This document shows positions 1-8,353 of a stretch of 64,000 nt of DNA, piece by piece. The DNA is from Anoxybacterium sp963668245 (lineage in GTDB: Bacteria > Bacillota > Clostridia > Peptostreptococcales > Anaerovoracaceae). Under the pieces are notes generated by a model. It was not told the DNA's origin and made no database searches. It worked only from the letters and a program-made list of their open reading frames with translations. The stretch is taken from NCBI GenBank assembly GCA_963668245.2, contig OY764195.2:2232001-2296000 (forward strand), in the 5' to 3' direction. A program made the translations under genes and the position numbers. Every line of letters starts with the position of its first letter. The stretch's first letter is position 1.

Positions 1-100
1 TGATGTCCTGCTTTGATGCTCGCTGTTCATTCATTACAAATACATTTTCTTCTTTTAATGTTTTATATGCGGGTAAACCCTTTGGTACTAAAATAGGCAT
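1..100 (-). CDS. metA: Homoserine O-acyltransferase (MetA), N-terminal fragment
   Basis: Only the first 33 codons are in the window; the gene runs off the left edge. The translation starts MPILVPKGLPAYKTLKEEN and continues VFVMNEQRASKQDI, the hallmark N-terminus of the MetA family, which acylates homoserine with an acyl-CoA in methionine synthesis. An AAGGAG ribosome site (111-116) sits 10 bases upstream of the ATG and overlaps the tgt stop codon (115-117), so translation is probably coupled to tgt and metA is the seventh gene of the ruvC operon. The family is known to use succinyl- or acetyl-CoA, and the residues that decide this lie outside the window. The family call is firm despite the short fragment. 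Confidence 0.88.
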   Translation of the reverse strand, partial: MPILVPKGLPAYKTLKEENVFVMNEQRASKQDI

Positions 101-114
101 ACTATCACTTCTCC

Positions 115-1233
115 TTAAAATTTTCCGTATTTATTGTAAAATTCTCTTTTATATTCTAAAAACCGATCTTCTTCAATGGACTGTCTGATATTTTTCATCA
201 TATTGATTAAAAAATGCAAGTTGTGATTGGTCAAAAGCATGGATGACAAAATTTCATTGGATTTGAACAAATGCCTCAAATATGCCCTTGAATAATTTTT
301 ACAGGTATAACAGTCGCATTCTGGATCAAGTGGAGAAAAATCTCTTTCATGGGCTGCATTTTTGATGATTACTCTACCGTGTGAAGTCATTGCTGTACCA
401 TTTCTTGCGATTCGAGTTGGTAAAACACAGTCAAACATGTCAATTCCACGCTCAACTCCTTCAAAAAGATAGTCTGGACTGCCTACACCCATTAGATATC
501 TTGGTTTATCTTCTGGCAAATAGTCTGCGCTATAATCAAGAACTTCATACATGATATCTTTTGGTTCTCCCACACTAAGTCCACCAATGGCATACCCTGG
601 CAAGTCCATTTCCACAATTTCCATAGCACTTTGATATCTCAAATCTTTGTACATGCCGCCTTGCATGATTCCAAATAGTGACTGCATTTCAGTATTTTTA
701 TGGGCTTCCTTGCATCGCGCAAGCCATCTTGTGGTTCGCTCTAGCGAATTCTTCACATAGTTTCGATCCGCAGGATATGGTGCACATTCATCAAATGCCA
801 TAATAATATCAGAACCCAAAGCATTTTGTACTTCCATAGATTTTTCTGGAGACAGCATATGCTTAGATCCGTCAATATGGGAACGAAAGGTTACGCCCTC
901 TTCTGTGATTTTACGCAAATCTCCCAGGCTGAACACCTGAAAGCCACCGCTATCTGTCAGAATAGCTCGATCCCAATTCATAAACTTATGCAAACCACCT
1001 GCCGCTTTTACGATATCATGCCCCGGTCTTAAATATAGGTGATACGTATTCGAAAGGATAATCTGCGCACCCATTTCTTTGACTTCATCCGGCCTCATCG
1101 CTTTCACTGTTGCAGCTGTTCCAACAGGCATAAATACAGGTGTTTCAATGGAACCATGAGGCGTGTTGACTCTTCCGCGCCTCGCTCTTGATTTACTATC
1201 TTTTTTTATTAATTCATATGTTACTGCTGTCAT
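115..1233 (-). CDS. tgt: tRNA-guanine transglycosylase
   Basis: This 372-residue enzyme exchanges guanine 34 of GUN-anticodon tRNAs for preQ1 in queuosine synthesis. Visible family marks are ILTDSGGFQVFSL (D94, active site), GGLSVGEP near 218-224, the FDCVLPTR nucleophile motif (D268), and the zinc site C306, C308, C311 with H337. The length is normal for bacterial Tgt. The ATG has an AGGG-type ribosome site just upstream. It lies 103 bases downstream of queA, which acts two steps later in the same pathway, and leads directly into metA. I see no preQ1 riboswitch before queA or tgt. Confidence 0.97.
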   Translation of the reverse strand: MTAVTYELIKKDSKSRARRGRVNTPHGSIETPVFMPVGTAATVKAMRPDEVKEMGAQIILSNTYHLYLRPGHDIVKAAGGLHKFMNWDRAILTDSGGFQVFSLGDLRKITEEGVTFRSHIDGSKHMLSPEKSMEVQNALGSDIIMAFDECAPYPADRNYVKNSLERTTRWLARCKEAHKNTEMQSLFGIMQGGMYKDLRYQSAMEIVEMDLPGYAIGGLSVGEPKDIMYEVLDYSADYLPEDKPRYLMGVGSPDYLFEGVERGIDMFDCVLPTRIARNGTAMTSHGRVIIKNAAHERDFSPLDPECDCYTCKNYSRAYLRHLFKSNEILSSMLLTNHNLHFLINMMKNIRQSIEEDRFLEYKREFYNKYGKF

Positions 1234-1336
1234 ATTTCCCTCATTATTAATCTATTTTTACAATTTATCTACCACTTTCAATTTCAATCTTTGTTGAAAT
1301 TTTATCGATTCACCTTTGCATCACCATGACACAAAA

Positions 1337-2371
1337 TTATAATATCAACATTGCATCGCCATAACTAAAGAATCGGTAAGATTCGCCTACTGCTTCCTTA
1401 TAAATCTCAAGAATAGCTTCTCTATTATACAGTGCAGAGATTAACATTAGCAAGGTGGATTTTGGTAAATGAAAATTTGTAATCAAACTATCAATGATTT
1501 GAAATTGATATCCTGGATAAATAAAAATGTTGGTATCTCCGTGACCAGCTTTTACAAGTCCATCTTCAGTGACCGCACTTTCCACGGTTCTGGTAGAAGT
1601 TGTTCCAACTGATACGATACGCCCTCCTGCTTTTTTTGTTTCGTTGATTAAATTTGCATTTTTTTCATCTATCTCATATTCTTCAAAATGCATCTGATGT
1701 TCTTCTATGATATCACATTTTACTGGTCGAAAAGTACCGATACCCACATGGAGCGTTACATATGCAATGTTTACCCCTTTTGCCTTAGCTTTTTCTAGTA
1801 TTTCTTCAGTAAAATGCAATCCTGCAGTTGGTGCGGCGACAGATCCTTCTTCTTTACAATAAACTGTCTGATATCTTATTTTGTCGTCCTCATCACTTTC
1901 ACGATCAATATATGGCGGCAGCGGTATTTTACCAATCTGGTCCAATACTTCCAGAAAGTTTCCTTCATATTCAAAATGAACAATTCGTGTGCCATCAGGG
2001 CCGTAACCAAGTATTTCAGCCACTAGAATGTTGTCTTCGGAAAAAGATACACGATCGCCGATATGAAGGCGTTTTCCTGGCTTTACCATGGCTTCCCAAG
2101 TATCGTTTTCGATACGCTTAATCAATAAAAACTCGATTTTTGCGCCGGTTTTTTCTTTTGTTCCAAATAGTCTAGCCGGAATCACCTTGGAATTGTTCAT
2201 AACAAGACAATCTCCTGGATGGAGATAATCTAAAATATGATAGAAATGCTTGTGCTCTGTAGTTTTATTTTTTCGATCAACCACCAGTAATCTAGACTGG
2301 TCTCTTCGATCAGTCGGATGCTGTGCGATCAATTCTTCTGGTAAATGATAATCAAATTCATTAATATGCAT
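1337..2371 (-). CDS. queA: S-adenosylmethionine:tRNA ribosyltransferase-isomerase
   Basis: QueA transfers and isomerises the ribosyl moiety of S-adenosylmethionine onto preQ1-tRNA to form epoxyqueuosine. The 344-residue protein starts MHINEFDYHLPEELIAQHP, matching the family N-terminus. It carries the conserved AAPTAGLHFT block, HVGIGTFRPV and the C-terminal NFHLPKSTLLML stretch. An ATG 24 bases further upstream is open, but the chosen start has an AAAGGAAA ribosome site at good spacing and fits the family N-terminus. It sits between the SpoIID-like gene and tgt in the ruvC operon; queA-tgt adjacency is typical. Confidence 0.97.
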   Translation of the reverse strand: MHINEFDYHLPEELIAQHPTDRRDQSRLLVVDRKNKTTEHKHFYHILDYLHPGDCLVMNNSKVIPARLFGTKEKTGAKIEFLLIKRIENDTWEAMVKPGKRLHIGDRVSFSEDNILVAEILGYGPDGTRIVHFEYEGNFLEVLDQIGKIPLPPYIDRESDEDDKIRYQTVYCKEEGSVAAPTAGLHFTEEILEKAKAKGVNIAYVTLHVGIGTFRPVKCDIIEEHQMHFEEYEIDEKNANLINETKKAGGRIVSVGTTSTRTVESAVTEDGLVKAGHGDTNIFIYPGYQFQIIDSLITNFHLPKSTLLMLISALYNREAILEIYKEAVGESYRFFSYGDAMLIL

Positions 2372-2448
2372 GTTTCGTTTCCTTTTTATAATCATCTATT
2401 CTTATACCGTTTCGAGCCTTGTGACCCTAAAGATTTTCTCTTTATAAT

Positions 2449-3813
2449 TTACTGAACTACAATATTGGTATAAAAATATTGTAATATCTGATCATATGTA
2501 AATCCTTTTTCGGCCATTGCCATAGCACTATCCTGAGGCATTCCTACACCATGACCATAACCGTAACCTGAAAAATATACAGTTCCGCCCGTTATGACTG
2601 TTTTTCCACCAAGACTTTGACCAAGAATGACAGAGGTAGTTCCATTGTAACTATAAATATTAGAGTCAACTATTTCACTGATGATTCCTGATCCATTGAT
2701 TACATAAACAGAATCCGATATGGTTTTTGCTGTAGTACCATTGGATATCATCCAACCATCTTCTTGGGCAGTAGATTGATCTGCCAAGGAAAAGCGAGTA
2801 GACTTTATCGTCGTAGATCCTAAAACAGTACGAATTTTTTCTTTCGATAAGCAAATTGAATCATTCTTACGTTTTATCGTTAATTCTGCAACCGATCCGT
2901 TGGTATTATGTTCTGTAATCGCGACAGATTGTACCACACTATCTCCATATCCTGCTGATTCCAATTTGGATTCAATGGCATCAAAAGTCAAAGTAGCAGT
3001 CCATGGATAGGAAGGTGAATATTCATCCTTGACGGCTTTTAAATAAGACTGGCTAAACGACCAAACATCTTTAGAATCCTGCGTATATCCACCGCTGTTT
3101 TTATAGTAATATCCAGTAACTACGTTTCCATCTGAATATAATAATTTACCCGCAGTTTCATCTATAGCTTTGTTTGTTCTTTCATGTTCATCTGAATATC
3201 CTTTATACACTTGACAATGGGTGGAACAACAAAGGTCAAATCCATCAGCAGCATGTTTATCAAGATTCATGATAGCAAAGCTCCTAGCTGCTACAGCTTG
3301 TGCTTTGAGTGCTTCTATCGGTGCGGTATACCCCATTTCAGAATTGAGAACACCATATAAGTAATACTCCATAGAGATAAAGTTTATCACTTTCATCGTA
3401 CCGTTGTTGCTTGATAGAAGCATAATACCACCACGGTAAGGAGTACCGTTATAATACAAGATACCTCCACTTCGATAATCGGTAGGCATAATACAACCAG
3501 TCGTGCCTAAGTCGGTGGAAAGAGTAGTGCCAGAAGCATCCCTTATCACTATATATCCATTTTCATATGTTGCAGTAATGCTCTGATAGCCTGGTAAAGG
3601 CATACCTTCTTGAAAGGCGTCACCTACTACGGTGCCCAGAACAAACCCAGTGTTTGATGTTATAGTACAACTGGATACTGAATTACTACCATATTTCAGT
3701 CCAATTTTAAGATATTCATCGTCGCTATCACTTGCAAAAACATAGGCGAATGAGAACAATACAAGCAGAGTGGTTAACGATAATATTCTTATGGTATCTT
3801 TTCTGTTTTCCAT
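2449..3813 (-). CDS. SpoIID/LytB-domain cell-wall protein
   Basis: This is a 454-residue exported protein with a SpoIID domain, the peptidoglycan lytic transglycosylase fold needed for engulfment in sporulating Firmicutes. The N-terminus has a basic start and a hydrophobic segment ending in VFASDSDD, a likely signal peptide. The SpoIID core is visible from about residue 130: MEYYLYGVLNSEMG, then KAQAVAARSFAI, and near the C-terminus the conserved SGYGYGHGVGMPQ. The ATG has AGGTGA upstream; a TTG 21 bases earlier is open but has no ribosome site. It lies just after ruvB. Whether it is spoIID itself or a paralogue such as LytB cannot be settled from this locus, so I give no symbol. Confidence 0.85.
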   Translation of the reverse strand: MENRKDTIRILSLTTLLVLFSFAYVFASDSDDEYLKIGLKYGSNSVSSCTITSNTGFVLGTVVGDAFQEGMPLPGYQSITATYENGYIVIRDASGTTLSTDLGTTGCIMPTDYRSGGILYYNGTPYRGGIMLLSSNNGTMKVINFISMEYYLYGVLNSEMGYTAPIEALKAQAVAARSFAIMNLDKHAADGFDLCCSTHCQVYKGYSDEHERTNKAIDETAGKLLYSDGNVVTGYYYKNSGGYTQDSKDVWSFSQSYLKAVKDEYSPSYPWTATLTFDAIESKLESAGYGDSVVQSVAITEHNTNGSVAELTIKRKNDSICLSKEKIRTVLGSTTIKSTRFSLADQSTAQEDGWMISNGTTAKTISDSVYVINGSGIISEIVDSNIYSYNGTTSVILGQSLGGKTVITGGTVYFSGYGYGHGVGMPQDSAMAMAEKGFTYDQILQYFYTNIVVQ

Positions 3814-3837
3814 ACAATCACCTAGCATAAACAATAA

Positions 3838-4860
3838 CTACATACTGATTTGATCTTCATTTGGGTTTGTAATTCCCAAATGCTTATACGCAAGATCAGA
3901 AACCATCCTGCCCTTTTGGGTACGATGCAAAAAACCTGCTTGAATCAGATATGGCTCGTATACATCTTCAATGGTAATGCGTTCTTCTCCGATTGCAGCA
4001 GATATGGTATCAATGCCCACTGGACCACCACGAAAACGATCAATAATCATTTTAAGAATCTCCCGGTCTAAGTTTTCCAATCCTTCTGCATCAATACCTA
4101 AAGAGTTTAATGTACTTTGGGTGATACCCATATCGATGACTCCATCACCTTTTACTTGGCAAAAATCCCTGACTCGTTTCAAAAGACGATTTGCGACACG
4201 CGGAGTTCCTCTTGATCTTTTCGCCATTTCAGTCAGTGAACTATCATCAATCCCAACATTTAAAATATCTGCTGAACGCTTTATGATCTTTTTTAATTCA
4301 TCTATGGTATAAAGCTCAAATTTACTGACAACACCAAAACGGTCTCTCAATGGTGCGGATAAGCTTCCTGCTCTTGTTGTTGCACCGATCAGAGTAAATT
4401 TTGACAAATCCAATCGAATCGAACGCGCAGAAGGTCCCTTTCCGATAATGATATCGATCGCATAGTCTTCCATAGCCGAATACAATACTTCTTCTACCGA
4501 ACGATTCAAACGATGAATTTCATCAATAAAAAGCACGTCATTCTCATTAAGGTTGGTCAATATAGCTGCCAAATCTCCAGCTCGTTCGATAGCAGGACCT
4601 GATGTAATTCTTAAATCAACACCCAATTCATTGGCGATAATCCCTGCCAATGTGGTTTTCCCAAGTCCGGGAGGTCCATAAAACAAGACATGATCAAGTG
4701 GCTCGTTTCTCATCTGTGCAGCTTCGATAAATACCTGAAGATTTTCAGTTACAGATTTCTGACCAATATAATCAGTTAGCTTCTTGGGCCTGAGATTCAG
4801 TTCGATTCCCTCATCCTCTTCATTTAGTTGTGATCCTGTTACTCGTTCATCGAAATCCAT
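3838..4860 (-). CDS. ruvB: Holliday junction branch-migration helicase RuvB
   Basis: RuvB is the AAA+ motor that drives branch migration with RuvA. The 340-residue protein has Walker A GPPGLGKT (62-69), Walker B LFIDEIH (D113, E114), the sensor GATTRAG, the arginine-finger region LRDRFG, and a C-terminal winged helix ending in the family-typical GFLHRTQKGR. It starts 3 bases after the ruvA stop, so translation is coupled. The length and motifs are complete. Confidence 0.98.
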   Translation of the reverse strand: MDFDERVTGSQLNEEDEGIELNLRPKKLTDYIGQKSVTENLQVFIEAAQMRNEPLDHVLFYGPPGLGKTTLAGIIANELGVDLRITSGPAIERAGDLAAILTNLNENDVLFIDEIHRLNRSVEEVLYSAMEDYAIDIIIGKGPSARSIRLDLSKFTLIGATTRAGSLSAPLRDRFGVVSKFELYTIDELKKIIKRSADILNVGIDDSSLTEMAKRSRGTPRVANRLLKRVRDFCQVKGDGVIDMGITQSTLNSLGIDAEGLENLDREILKMIIDRFRGGPVGIDTISAAIGEERITIEDVYEPYLIQAGFLHRTQKGRMVSDLAYKHLGITNPNEDQISM

Positions 4861-4863
4861 GTT

Positions 4864-5454
4864 TTATCGTCCCATTCCTTTCAACGCGCGTTTTATGTAC
4901 TCTTCTGTAGTCAATCCATCATCAGAAACAGAAGCCATTGCCTCAGTTGCTTCACTCTTACTATAGCCCAAACTAATGAGTGCATTCATCGCTTCAACTT
5001 TTTGAGAACCTTCAATAACTACTTGTTCAGGCATCTCTGTGATACCAGAAATGGCACCAACTTTATCCTTAAGCTCTAAGGTAATTCTTTGCGCTATTTT
5101 TTTGCCAATTCCATTTGCTTTTGTTAGTGTTGCCGAATCATCAAAGATAATCGCTTTTTGAATTTCTTGAACCGGCATAGAAGAAAGAATCGCCATTGCT
5201 GCTTTTGCACCAACACCATTTACAGTCATGAGCTTTCGAAACAGGTTGAGTGATTCTTTATCTGAAAAACCATAAATACTAACATCATCTTCTCTGACAA
5301 TCATTACAGTAAAAACAGTGATGATTTCTTGTCCGTCGGACAAATACATTGATGAATTTTCTGGTACATGGAGTTCATATCCAATTCCTCCGTTTTCAAG
5401 GACGATACCTCCATCAAACTTCATGGTTACTTTTCCCTTGATGTAATGAAACAT
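4864..5454 (-). CDS. ruvA: Holliday junction branch-migration protein RuvA
   Basis: RuvA is the tetrameric Holliday-junction DNA-binding subunit. The 196-residue protein starts MFHYIKGKV, matching the family's MIGYIKG start. The reading frame is open 96 bases further upstream into ruvC, but the chosen ATG has AGGAG 6 bases ahead and matches the family. The OB-like domain comes first, helix-hairpin-helix motifs follow (VNGVGAKAAMAIL, then ANGIGKKIAQRI), and a C-terminal domain III ends in KRALKGMGR. It lies between ruvC and ruvB. Confidence 0.97.
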   Translation of the reverse strand: MFHYIKGKVTMKFDGGIVLENGGIGYELHVPENSSMYLSDGQEIITVFTVMIVREDDVSIYGFSDKESLNLFRKLMTVNGVGAKAAMAILSSMPVQEIQKAIIFDDSATLTKANGIGKKIAQRITLELKDKVGAISGITEMPEQVVIEGSQKVEAMNALISLGYSKSEATEAMASVSDDGLTTEEYIKRALKGMGR

Positions 5455-5477
5455 AAAAAACTCCTTTTTGAAAGAAT

Positions 5478-5996
5478 TTATTTCAATTTTTTTGTTTGTT
5501 TGATTATTTTTTCCATTTTGCTTAAATGTCCAACACAGTGTCCATGACAAATAGCCGCAGCCAAAGCATCAGCTGTATCATCGGGTTTCGGTACTTCTTT
5601 TAAATTTAGAATCGTTTTTACCATAGCTTGAATTTGCTTTTTTTCAGCACGGCCATATCCAACTAATCCTTGCTTGATTTGTAGCGGAGTATACTCCCTT
5701 ATTTCAAGTCCTGAGTTAGCACAAGCGAGAATGACGACACCTCTCGCTTGACCTACTAAAATTGCTGTTTTGGCATTGGTATTGAAAAACAACTCTTCGA
5801 TAGAGACAACATCGGGTTCATATTCTGCTATAATATTCATAATTTGAGTATATAGATGCTTTAACCGATCTGCCATTTCCATAGAAGAATCTGTGGTAAC
5901 AGCTCCATAACCGCAAACAGAGAAATGATTACCTTTCATATCTACAATGCCATAACCTAAGATTGCATACCCAGGATCAATTCCTAAAATTCTCAT
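5478..5996 (-). CDS. ruvC: Crossover junction endodeoxyribonuclease RuvC
   Basis: RuvC resolves Holliday junctions by paired nicking. The 172-residue protein begins MRILGIDPGYA and has the acidic catalytic set D7, E67, D140 and D143 (motifs GIDPG, SIEELFF, PDDTADALA). The chosen ATG is preceded by a GGAG site; an alternative start four codons upstream is poorer. It is the first gene of the ruvCAB operon, with a sigma-A-like promoter at 6033-6062 and a divergent promoter for argR. Confidence 0.97.
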   Translation of the reverse strand: MRILGIDPGYAILGYGIVDMKGNHFSVCGYGAVTTDSSMEMADRLKHLYTQIMNIIAEYEPDVVSIEELFFNTNAKTAILVGQARGVVILACANSGLEIREYTPLQIKQGLVGYGRAEKKQIQAMVKTILNLKEVPKPDDTADALAAAICHGHCVGHLSKMEKIIKQTKKLK

Positions 5997-6032
5997 TCTT
6001 GACTCCAAACTAATTTATTAATTCAATTATAT

Positions 6033-6062
6033 ATTGTACCATGAAAAACATATGTTTGTCCA
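6033..6062 (-). promoter_or_regulatory. Promoter of the ruvC operon
   Basis: On the minus strand, TGGACA (6062-6057) and TACAAT (6038-6033) are separated by 18 bases, each one mismatch from the sigma-A consensus. The -10 lies about 37 bases upstream of the ruvC ATG. Confidence 0.6.
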
Positions 6063-6110
6063 CGGTGTTTGTGAATCTTCAAGATATTGTAAATCAAAGG
6101 TTCTTAGTGG

Positions 6111-6138
6111 TTGATTAGAATTTTTGATGTGGTATAAT
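6111..6138 (+). promoter_or_regulatory. Promoter of argR-recN
   Basis: TTGATT (6111-6116), a 16-base spacer and a perfect TATAAT (6133-6138) lie upstream of argR. The predicted transcription start falls a few bases before the ARG-box-like palindrome. Confidence 0.65.
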
Positions 6139-6153
6139 AATTATAATTATATA

Positions 6154-6167
6154 TCAATAATTATTCA
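6154..6167. promoter_or_regulatory. ARG-box-like operator before argR
   Basis: The 14-base element TCAATAATTATTCA differs at one position from the ArgR half-site pair TGAAT-W4-ATTCA. It lies just downstream of the -10 of argR, the usual place for autorepression by arginine-bound ArgR. This is inferred from the motif and its location. Confidence 0.55.
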
Positions 6168-6185
6168 TTTGAAAGGACGTGCCGC

Positions 6186-6635
6186 ATGAGATATTCACGA
6201 CAAAATAAGATATTAGATCTTATTAACACTTACGAAGTCGAAACACAAGAACGCCTAGTGGCGCTGCTACGAAAAAGCGGCTATAAGGTTACACAAGCAA
6301 CCATTTCAAGAGACATCAAAGAATTACAACTTGTAAAAACACTTTCTTCTACCGGAAAATATAAATATACAGTAGCTAACACCATAGATCAGCCAATCTC
6401 TGATCGTTACGTAAAAATCTTCAGAGAGACCATACAAACGGTTGCAGCTTCTGGCAACATCATTGTAGTTAAAACGCTAAGCGGTTGTGCAAATGCGGCA
6501 GGAGAAGCAATCGACACCTTAAATTTCCCAAATATTGTGGGATGTATTGCTGGCGATAATACTCTCTTTCTAGTAATCAATGACCCAGCCAATGTTCCTT
6601 CTTTGGTCAGCCGCTTTAATGATATGATAAAATAG
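6186..6635 (+). CDS. argR: Arginine repressor ArgR
   Basis: This 149-residue arginine-responsive regulator has the N-terminal winged helix (MRYSRQNKILDLINTYEV, then KVTQATISRDIKELQLVK) and the C-terminal hexamerisation and arginine-binding domain with GTIAGDNT-like IAGDNTLFLV near residue 120. GAAAGGACGT provides the ribosome site. It is followed 10 bases later by recN, the usual Firmicutes arrangement (ahrC-recN). An ARG-box-like palindrome in its leader suggests autoregulation. No arginine biosynthesis genes are in the window. Confidence 0.96.
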   Translation: MRYSRQNKILDLINTYEVETQERLVALLRKSGYKVTQATISRDIKELQLVKTLSSTGKYKYTVANTIDQPISDRYVKIFRETIQTVAASGNIIVVKTLSGCANAAGEAIDTLNFPNIVGCIAGDNTLFLVINDPANVPSLVSRFNDMIK

Positions 6636-6645
6636 AGGTTAAAAG

Positions 6646-8277
6646 ATGATTACTCATATTCGAATAAAGGATTTTGCAATTATCGATACTGTCGAATTAG
6701 ACTTTCATGAAGGCTTAAACATAATAACTGGTGAAACCGGAGCCGGCAAATCTATTGTAATTGAAGCAATCAGCCTTGCTCTTGGTAGCAGGGCTGATAC
6801 TGCATATATACGTAATGGAAAAGATAAAGCTGTTGTTCAAATGATAGCTGAATTTGAGAATGAAGAGTATATCATTACACGAGAATTGAGCAGCAATGGA
6901 AAAAACGTGTGCCGCATCAATGATGAAATTGTGCCACTCACAAAACTCAATAAGCTTTGTAAAAAAATAGCTGACATTCATGGGCAATATGATCATCAGT
7001 CATTGCTCAATCCAGATTTTCATTTAGAATTAATTGATTTGTGTTATGAAAAACAATTGGCAGAAACGAAGAATGCGGTTTCTGATTTATATCACCAATA
7101 TTCTAGTTTGAAACATGAATTATCATCTCTTCTGTCTTCTCAGGAAGAGACAGAACGTAAACGAGATTTTATGAGCTTTGAATTTTCAGAAATCCAAAAA
7201 GCAAATCCGATTCCAAAAGAAGACGAAGAATTAGAAAAGAAACTAAATTTGTTGCAAAATAGTGAGAGAATCTATCAAAATTTATCTACGGTATATGGTA
7301 TGATTTTTGGCGAATCTCCTTCTGCAAATGACCTTATCGGAAAAAGTCTTCATCTTGTAGAAGAAATTAGTCAATGCTCCTCGGAAATCGAGCATTTTCA
7401 TCAAGAATTTTCTGAAGTTTACTATAGGCTAGAAGATCTTGCAATTGAAATCAGACACTTTAAGGATTCCATTTCTTTTTCTCCTGACCTTCTTGAAGAA
7501 ACAATCTCAAGATTAAATGTTTTAGATGGGTTGAAACGTAAGTACGGCGGATCACTTGATTCGGTATTTGAATATATGGAAAAAATCTCGTCTGATTTAG
7601 ATCGAATTGAAAACATTGATTCCATCAAAGAAAAACTATCTCGAGATTTGTCAGCATGTGAGGAGAATCTTTTAAAAGAGAGTAAAACCCTTACAGAACT
7701 TAGAAAAAAAGCAGCATTTGAAATTGAAGTAAAAATGAACACTCAGTTAAAAGAATTGAATTTTAAAGATGCCATCTTTCAAGTGTACTTTTGCGAGTCA
7801 GATACTCCATCCTTTTCAGAAAATGGTCTGGATCGAATCGAGTTTTTAATCACAACCAATAAAGGTGAAAGACCAAAACCTTTAGTCAAAGTTGCATCTG
7901 GCGGAGAAATTTCAAGAATTATGCTCGCATTTAAGCAAATCATTGGGGATTTTGATACAATCCCCACAATGATATTTGATGAAATAGATGTTGGAATCAG
8001 CGGTATCACTGCAAGCATCGTCGGAAAGAAGCTACTTGATATTTCAAAAAAGCATCAGATCATTTGCATCACCCATCTGCCTCAAATCGCTGCATTTGGT
8101 GACTATCATTACAAGATTGATAAAGAAACAAAAGAAGATCAAACTCATACAACGGTTCTTCCTCTTGATGAAAAGGAACAAATTCGAGAAGTCGCAAGAC
8201 TCTTAGGTGGAATCAATATCACAGACACCACTTTAAAAAGTGCAAAAGAATTGATAGAACTTTCAAAGTCATCATAA
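6646..8277 (+). CDS. recN: DNA repair protein RecN
   Basis: RecN is an SMC-like ATPase acting early in double-strand-break repair. The 543-residue protein has an N-terminal Walker A GETGAGKS (29-36), the family motif ADIHGQYDHQ, a long coiled-coil centre (about residues 150-350), the ABC signature SGGEISRIMLA and Walker B IFDEIDVGISG. It ends with the D-loop/His region (THLPQIAAFGD). The ribosome site GAGGTT lies between the argR stop and the ATG. The length is slightly below the usual 550-570 but no motif is missing. It is followed by a bidirectional terminator. Confidence 0.97.
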   Translation: MITHIRIKDFAIIDTVELDFHEGLNIITGETGAGKSIVIEAISLALGSRADTAYIRNGKDKAVVQMIAEFENEEYIITRELSSNGKNVCRINDEIVPLTKLNKLCKKIADIHGQYDHQSLLNPDFHLELIDLCYEKQLAETKNAVSDLYHQYSSLKHELSSLLSSQEETERKRDFMSFEFSEIQKANPIPKEDEELEKKLNLLQNSERIYQNLSTVYGMIFGESPSANDLIGKSLHLVEEISQCSSEIEHFHQEFSEVYYRLEDLAIEIRHFKDSISFSPDLLEETISRLNVLDGLKRKYGGSLDSVFEYMEKISSDLDRIENIDSIKEKLSRDLSACEENLLKESKTLTELRKKAAFEIEVKMNTQLKELNFKDAIFQVYFCESDTPSFSENGLDRIEFLITTNKGERPKPLVKVASGGEISRIMLAFKQIIGDFDTIPTMIFDEIDVGISGITASIVGKKLLDISKKHQIICITHLPQIAAFGDYHYKIDKETKEDQTHTTVLPLDEKEQIREVARLLGGINITDTTLKSAKELIELSKSS

Positions 8278-8289
8278 AATCAAAAAAGA

Positions 8290-8311
8290 AAGCCACGCAA
8301 TTGCGTGGCTT
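8290..8311. terminator. Bidirectional terminator between recN and ispH-rpsA
   Basis: The sequence AAGCCACGCAATTGCGTGGC plus TT is a perfect 22-base palindrome. It is followed by a T-rich run on the plus strand and a stronger one on the minus strand, so it can end both convergent units. Confidence 0.85.
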
Positions 8312-8353
8312 GTTCTTTAGCAAATAATCAATTAATATTTATAATACGTAAGA

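Noticed and set aside
1234..1336. A possible preQ1 riboswitch near queA/tgt
   Set aside because: The 103-base gap shows only a weak AATTTCAA/TTGAAATT repeat and no preQ1 aptamer pattern; the gap before queA shows none either.
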